Shown here piece after piece: positions 5,995 to 8,521 of a DNA stretch of 8,521 bases; the stretch's first letter is position 1, and each line of letters starts with the position of its first letter. The translations under genes were made by a program, and so were the position numbers. The notes beneath the pieces were generated by a model. The model had not been told where the DNA came from and did not search any database. It saw nothing but the letters and a program-made list of their open reading frames with translations. The stretch is from Tannerella sp. oral taxon 808 (GTDB taxonomy: Bacteria > Bacteroidota > Bacteroidia > Bacteroidales > Tannerellaceae), in NCBI GenBank assembly GCA_002890585.1, contig MIQB01000083.1:1-8521 (forward strand), in the 5' to 3' direction.

Positions 5995-6026
5995 GTTGAG
6001 GCAGATAGGGATTCCATCTACCTTTG
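5995..6026 (+). promoter_or_regulatory. Predicted promoter for perR
   Basis: TACCTTTG (6019-6026) is an exact -7 match. GTTG (5995-5998), a near TTTG, lies 20 bases upstream. The -7 box is 25 bases before the ATG at 6051 and overlaps the in-frame TTG at 6024, which rules that TTG out as a start. Confidence 0.6.
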
Positions 6027-6050
6027 CCTGCGGTAAAAGAGAAATCCTAT

Positions 6051-6500
6051 ATGAAACAAACTGAGTCGAGAAAGACGCGGCAATACTTGATCGCGCATGG
6101 CATACGGCCATCAACGCAACGCGTGGCCATCATGCAATATCTCTGGGACAACCGTACCCACCCCACCGCAGAGGAAATCTACATGCACCTGCACCCAGAG
6201 ATTCCCACGCTCTCCAAGACCACGGTGTACAACACGATGAAGCTATTCATCCAGCAGGGCATTGCTCTTCAGATCGATATCGATGGGCACAACGCACGCT
6301 TCGATGGCGACACCTCCACCCATGCCCACTTCCAATGCCGCCTCTGCAATCGCATCTTTGATCTGCCGCAGCCCAACTTGCAGTCGGCGCTCTTCACGGG
6401 CGATGGGTTTGTGCTCGAAAGGTTCTGCGTCAACATGCGCGGGCTGTGCCCCGAGTGCAGCCGCAGCGTGTCGGAGACGGAGGGGGAGGCACCGAAATAG
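6051..6500 (+). CDS. perR: PerR-type peroxide-sensing repressor of the Fur family
   Basis: This 149-residue cytosolic metalloregulator has the winged-helix DNA-binding domain at about 1-78 (HGIRPSTQRVAIMQYL and recognition helix LSKTTVYNTMKLF) and a C-terminal metal/dimer domain. The regulatory metal ligands fall at the same numbers as I recall for Bacillus subtilis PerR: His37, Asp85, His91, His93 and Asp104. The structural zinc site is Cys96, Cys99, Cys133 and Cys136. Aspartate at 104, where Fur proteins usually have glutamate, favours PerR over Fur. In the family, Fe(II)-loaded PerR represses oxidative-stress genes until peroxide oxidises the histidine ligands. No peroxide-defence gene adjoins it; an M48 peptidase gene with its own predicted promoter lies 84 bases downstream. 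The call PerR rather than Fur or Zur is an inference from residues. Confidence 0.85.
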   Translation: MKQTESRKTRQYLIAHGIRPSTQRVAIMQYLWDNRTHPTAEEIYMHLHPEIPTLSKTTVYNTMKLFIQQGIALQIDIDGHNARFDGDTSTHAHFQCRLCNRIFDLPQPNLQSALFTGDGFVLERFCVNMRGLCPECSRSVSETEGEAPK

Positions 6501-6529
6501 GTCTGATAAAGGAGATTTAATTGTGCTTT

Positions 6530-6537
6530 TACATTTG
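6530..6537 (+). promoter_or_regulatory. Predicted -7 box for the M48 peptidase gene
   Basis: TACATTTG matches TAnnTTTG exactly, 47 bases before the ATG at 6585 and 30 bases after the perR stop. No convincing -33 TTTG is visible. Readthrough from perR is also possible, because no terminator lies between them. Confidence 0.45.
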
Positions 6538-6584
6538 TCGCGCAATCAATCAATGTATTACACCCTCAAACTAAACTTTGACTT

Positions 6585-7385
6585 ATGAAAAAATTGATCT
6601 TGTTCGTGGCGTTTGCCATGATGCTGACAGTGGCCGAAGCGCAAATCAAAATCGGCGGAAAGAACGTCAACCTCAGGAAGGCTGAGCAGGCAACGACCAA
6701 CATGGCCAAGGCTGTTAGCCTGAGCGATGACGACATCTATAAGCTCTGCCGGGAGGCGGTGACGTGGATGGATAAGCACAACACCGTGGCTGAGGATGAC
6801 TCGGAATATGCGCAGCGGCTGGAGCGATTGACGAAGGACTTTAAGGAGGTGAACGGTGTGCCGCTGAACTTCAAGGTCTACCTCGTGGTCGACATCAACG
6901 CTTTTGCCTGTGGCGACGGCAGTGTGCGCGTCTTCAGTTCGCTGATGGATCTGATGGACGACGACGAACTGATGGGCGTGATCGGGCATGAGATCGGGCA
7001 TGTGGCTAACACGGACGTGAAGGACGCGATGAAGCAGGCCTACATGACGGCGGGGCTGATCGACGCGGCAGGCGCCGTGAGCAACACCGTCTCGAGACTC
7101 TCCGACACACAACTCGACAAGTTAGTCCAGTCGTTCCTCGGTGCACAGTTCTCGCAGAAGCAGGAGTCGGCCGCGGATGCGTATGGCATCAAGAAATGCG
7201 CAGAGTTAGGCTTCGACCCATACGGATTGGCCAATGGCTTGCAGAAGTTGGCCGACCTCTCCGCGGGAGCCAAGCGCTCGACGGTGCAGAAGATGTTCTC
7301 GTCGCACCCGGACAACGGCAAACGCATAGCGCGCGCCCGGGAGTTAGCCGAGAAGTACGCAAAGGAGCAGGGTAAAAAGAAGTAA
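6585..7385 (+). CDS. Exported M48-family zinc metallopeptidase
   Basis: This 266-residue protein has a signal peptide at 1-19 (AEA then Q), without a lipobox cysteine, so it is probably periplasmic. The catalytic HEIGH motif is at 135-139 (His135, Glu136, His139), and the third zinc ligand is Glu194 in QESAADAYG, with Asp198 as in the family pattern ExxxD. The later SSHPDNGKRI (239-248) is the conserved HP segment of soluble M48 enzymes of the LoiP/BepA/YcaL type. VRVFSSLMDLMDDDELMGVI (114-133) before the motif is also typical. These enzymes degrade or mature misfolded outer-membrane proteins in Proteobacteria; the same role here is inferred. There is no TPR domain, so it is not BepA. The C-terminus is very basic (EQGKKK). 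It lies between perR and tRNA-Leu and probably has its own promoter. Confidence 0.9.
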   Translation: MKKLILFVAFAMMLTVAEAQIKIGGKNVNLRKAEQATTNMAKAVSLSDDDIYKLCREAVTWMDKHNTVAEDDSEYAQRLERLTKDFKEVNGVPLNFKVYLVVDINAFACGDGSVRVFSSLMDLMDDDELMGVIGHEIGHVANTDVKDAMKQAYMTAGLIDAAGAVSNTVSRLSDTQLDKLVQSFLGAQFSQKQESAADAYGIKKCAELGFDPYGLANGLQKLADLSAGAKRSTVQKMFSSHPDNGKRIARARELAEKYAKEQGKKK

Positions 7386-7430
7386 GAAGCTGAGAGGGGG
7401 AGGGCCCCCGCTTTAAGATCGCACAGCTTC
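7386..7430. terminator. Two-part stem-loop after the M48 gene, possible terminator
   Basis: The outer arms GAAGCTG (7386-7392) and CAGCTTC (7424-7430) enclose an inner GGGGG (7396-7400) / CCCCC (7405-7409) hairpin. It begins directly after the stop codon and ends five bases before the -33 box of the tRNA promoter. No T-run follows on the plus strand, so it is at most an atypical terminator. Confidence 0.4.
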
Positions 7431-7434
7431 GGAA

Positions 7435-7464
7435 TTTGACCTTATGGAAATGCGTTTACATTTG
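7435..7464 (+). promoter_or_regulatory. Promoter for tRNA-Leu
   Basis: TTTG (7435-7438) and TACATTTG (7457-7464) match both Bacteroidetes promoter boxes exactly, with an 18-base spacer. The -7 box ends 20 bases before the mature tRNA. It is the best promoter match in the window. Confidence 0.7.
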
Positions 7465-7484
7465 CGGCGTCTTCCACAGACGAG

Positions 7485-7568
7485 GCCCAGATGGCGGAAT
7501 CGGTAGACGCGCTGGTCTCAAACACCAGTGGATTCACTTCCATCCCGGTTCGACCCCGGGTCTGGGTA
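7485..7568 (+). tRNA. tRNA-Leu, anticodon CAA
   Basis: The 84-base cloverleaf has an acceptor stem GCCCAGA (7485-7491) with TCTGGGT (7561-7567; the first pair is G-U) and discriminator A at 7568. The anticodon stem CTGGT/ACCAG encloses the loop CTCAAAC, giving anticodon CAA for the codon UUG. A long variable arm (TGGA/TCCA) marks a class II tRNA, and the T arm is CCCGG-TTCGACC-CCGGG. The terminal CCA is not encoded (CGC follows), so it must be added after transcription. It has its own promoter and terminator. Confidence 0.95.
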
Positions 7569-7581
7569 CGCGCCGAAGCAG

Positions 7582-7621
7582 AAGCCAAGTGATTGATCCC
7601 CATTCAATCCTTGGCTTTTTT
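7582..7621 (+). terminator. Rho-independent terminator after tRNA-Leu
   Basis: AAGCCAAG (7582-7589) pairs with CTTGGCTT (7610-7617), and after a one-base bulge GATTGA (7591-7596) pairs with TCAATC (7604-7609). A run of six T (7616-7621) overlaps the end of the stem. It lies just before trmD, whose leader is only about 25 bases. Confidence 0.85.
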
Positions 7622-7645
7622 CATGTTTACACCTAACCCATTATT

Positions 7646-8323
7646 ATGCGAATAGACATCCTCACCGTGCTGCCGGAGATGATCGACGGCTGCCTGAACT
7701 GCTCCATACTCCGCCGAGCGCAAGACCGCGGCCTGGCCGAGATCCACCTCCACAACCTGCGCGACTACACGACGAACAAATGGCGACGCACGGACGATTA
7801 CCCCTTCGGCGGCGAGGCGGGCATGGTGATGCAGATCGAGCCCGTCGACCGTGCCATCTCGGCGCTACGGGCCGAACGCACGTATGACGAGGTGATCTAC
7901 ACCTCGCCCGACGGACAGCGCTTCGATCAACCGATGGCCAACCGCCTCTCGCTGCTCCAGAACCTCATCATCCTCTGCGGCCATTACAAGGGCGTCGATT
8001 ACCGCATCCGCGAACACCTCATCACGCTCGAGATCTCCGTCGGCGACTATGTGCTGACGGGCGGCGAACTGGCCGCGGCCATCATTGCCGACGCCACCGT
8101 GCGCCTGCTGCCCGGAGCCATCGGCGACGAGCAGAGCGCCCTCTCCGACTCCTTCCAGGACGGCCTCTTAGCCCCGCCCGTCTATACTCGACCGGCCGAA
8201 TACAAGGGTTGGCGGGTGCCGGAGGTCCTCCTCTCGGGTCACGACCGACGCATCGCTGAGTGGCGCCTCCAGCAAGCCCAGGAACGCACCGCGCGACTGC
8301 GGCCAGACTTGCTCGGAGAGTGA
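7646..8323 (+). CDS. trmD: tRNA (guanine-37-N1)-methyltransferase TrmD
   Basis: TrmD methylates G37 next to the anticodon of tRNAs for Leu (CNN), Pro and Arg using S-adenosylmethionine, and so prevents +1 frameshifting. The 225-residue protein opens with the typical MRIDILTVLPEM. The knotted SAM-binding SPOUT domain shows YTSPDG (85-90), CGHYKGVDYR (111-120) and EISVGDYVLTGGELAA (129-144). The probable catalytic Arg153 (TVRLLPG) and Asp168 (SALSDSFQDG) correspond to the E. coli residues. The C-terminal RNA-binding part includes PPVYTRPAEYKGWRVPEVLLSGHD. Length is slightly short of E. coli TrmD because the tail ends early at LLGE. The stop codon TGA at 8321 lies inside the first unit of the 41-bp tandem repeat. 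The upstream tRNA-Leu(CAA) has A37 and is not a TrmD substrate, so their adjacency is probably not functional. No promoter is obvious in the short leader. Confidence 0.97.
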   Translation: MRIDILTVLPEMIDGCLNCSILRRAQDRGLAEIHLHNLRDYTTNKWRRTDDYPFGGEAGMVMQIEPVDRAISALRAERTYDEVIYTSPDGQRFDQPMANRLSLLQNLIILCGHYKGVDYRIREHLITLEISVGDYVLTGGELAAAIIADATVRLLPGAIGDEQSALSDSFQDGLLAPPVYTRPAEYKGWRVPEVLLSGHDRRIAEWRLQQAQERTARLRPDLLGE

Positions 8324-8521
8324 AATGACCCTCTTTTCAGGCGTCAAAAATCATTTTGGAGTGAAATGACCCTCTTTTCAGCCATCAAAAATCATTTTGG
8401 AGCGAAATGACCCTCTTTTCGGGCGTCAAAAATCATTTTGGAGCGAAATGACCCTCTTTTCGGGCGTCAAAAATCATTTTGGAGCGAAATGACCCTCTTT
8501 TCGGGCGTCAAAAATCATTTT
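8318..8521. repeat. Five 41-bp tandem repeats running off the window end
   Basis: Units start at 8318, 8359, 8400, 8441 and 8482, exactly 41 bases apart; the fifth lacks its last base because the window ends. Each has GAAATGACCCTCTTTTC, then a variable four- to five-base core, then TCAAAAATCATTTTG. Units 3-5 are identical, and units 1 and 2 differ at a few positions (GAGTG for GAGCG, CAGGCG or CAGCCA for CGGGCG). There are no spacers, so it is not CRISPR. AAAAT-C-ATTTT gives a small dyad in each unit. The array begins inside the last codons of trmD. The total copy number cannot be known. Confidence 0.9.

Noticed and set aside
7436..7636. 66-codon open frame over the tRNA region
   Set aside because: It overlaps the tRNA-Leu gene, its promoter and its terminator and has no protein features.
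7485..8323. Functional coupling of tRNA-Leu and TrmD
   Set aside because: This tRNA has anticodon CAA with A at position 37, so it is not a TrmD substrate, and a strong terminator separates the two.
8318..8521. CRISPR array
   Set aside because: The 41-bp units are directly contiguous with no unique spacers, and no cas gene is present.

Overview
The window looks like chromosomal DNA of a Bacteroidales bacterium. Evidence: a SusC/RagA-type TonB-linked receptor gene; promoters of the Bacteroidetes form TAnnTTTG in front of seven transcription units; starts without a clear Shine-Dalgarno sequence; a tRNA gene without an encoded CCA; and GC-rich palindromic intergenic repeats. The G+C-rich codon use would suit a high-GC Tannerella-like oral species, but that placement is inference.

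Layout. (1) 48-1382, minus strand: the N-terminal part of a SusC-like receptor, ending at residue 444 of an expected ~1000, beside an AT-rich stretch and a small hairpin. (2) 1383-2274: about 890 bases without a gene, holding a divergent promoter for the receptor, a nested palindrome, 2.4 copies of a ~131-bp hairpin-rich repeat, about eight degenerate 22-24-bp tandem units and a 16-bp stem-loop. (3) 2275-3144, plus: an MscS-type mechanosensitive channel, convergent with (4) 3290-3988, minus: a YhhQ-type queuosine-precursor transporter. An AT-rich inverted repeat lies between them. The transporter's short leader folds on paper into a preQ1-I-like pseudoknot that ends just before its start codon; this is the most interesting signal here. 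(5) 4159-5858, plus: a secreted bleomycin-hydrolase-type C1 peptidase and a small single-pass membrane protein, probably one operon, closed by a strong terminator. (6) 6051-6500: a PerR-type metalloregulator with all expected metal ligands. (7) 6585-7385: an exported M48 zinc metallopeptidase. (8) 7485-7568: tRNA-Leu(CAA) with its own promoter and terminator. (9) 7646-8323: trmD, whose stop codon lies inside the first of five 41-bp tandem repeats that run off the window end.

Most genes are ordinary chromosomal ones: envelope proteolysis, osmotic protection, peroxide/metal sensing and tRNA modification. Two genes (yhhQ and trmD) concern tRNA modification, but nothing shows that they are co-regulated. 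I see no convincing new multi-gene system. The unusual content is in the non-coding DNA and in the broken receptor gene.
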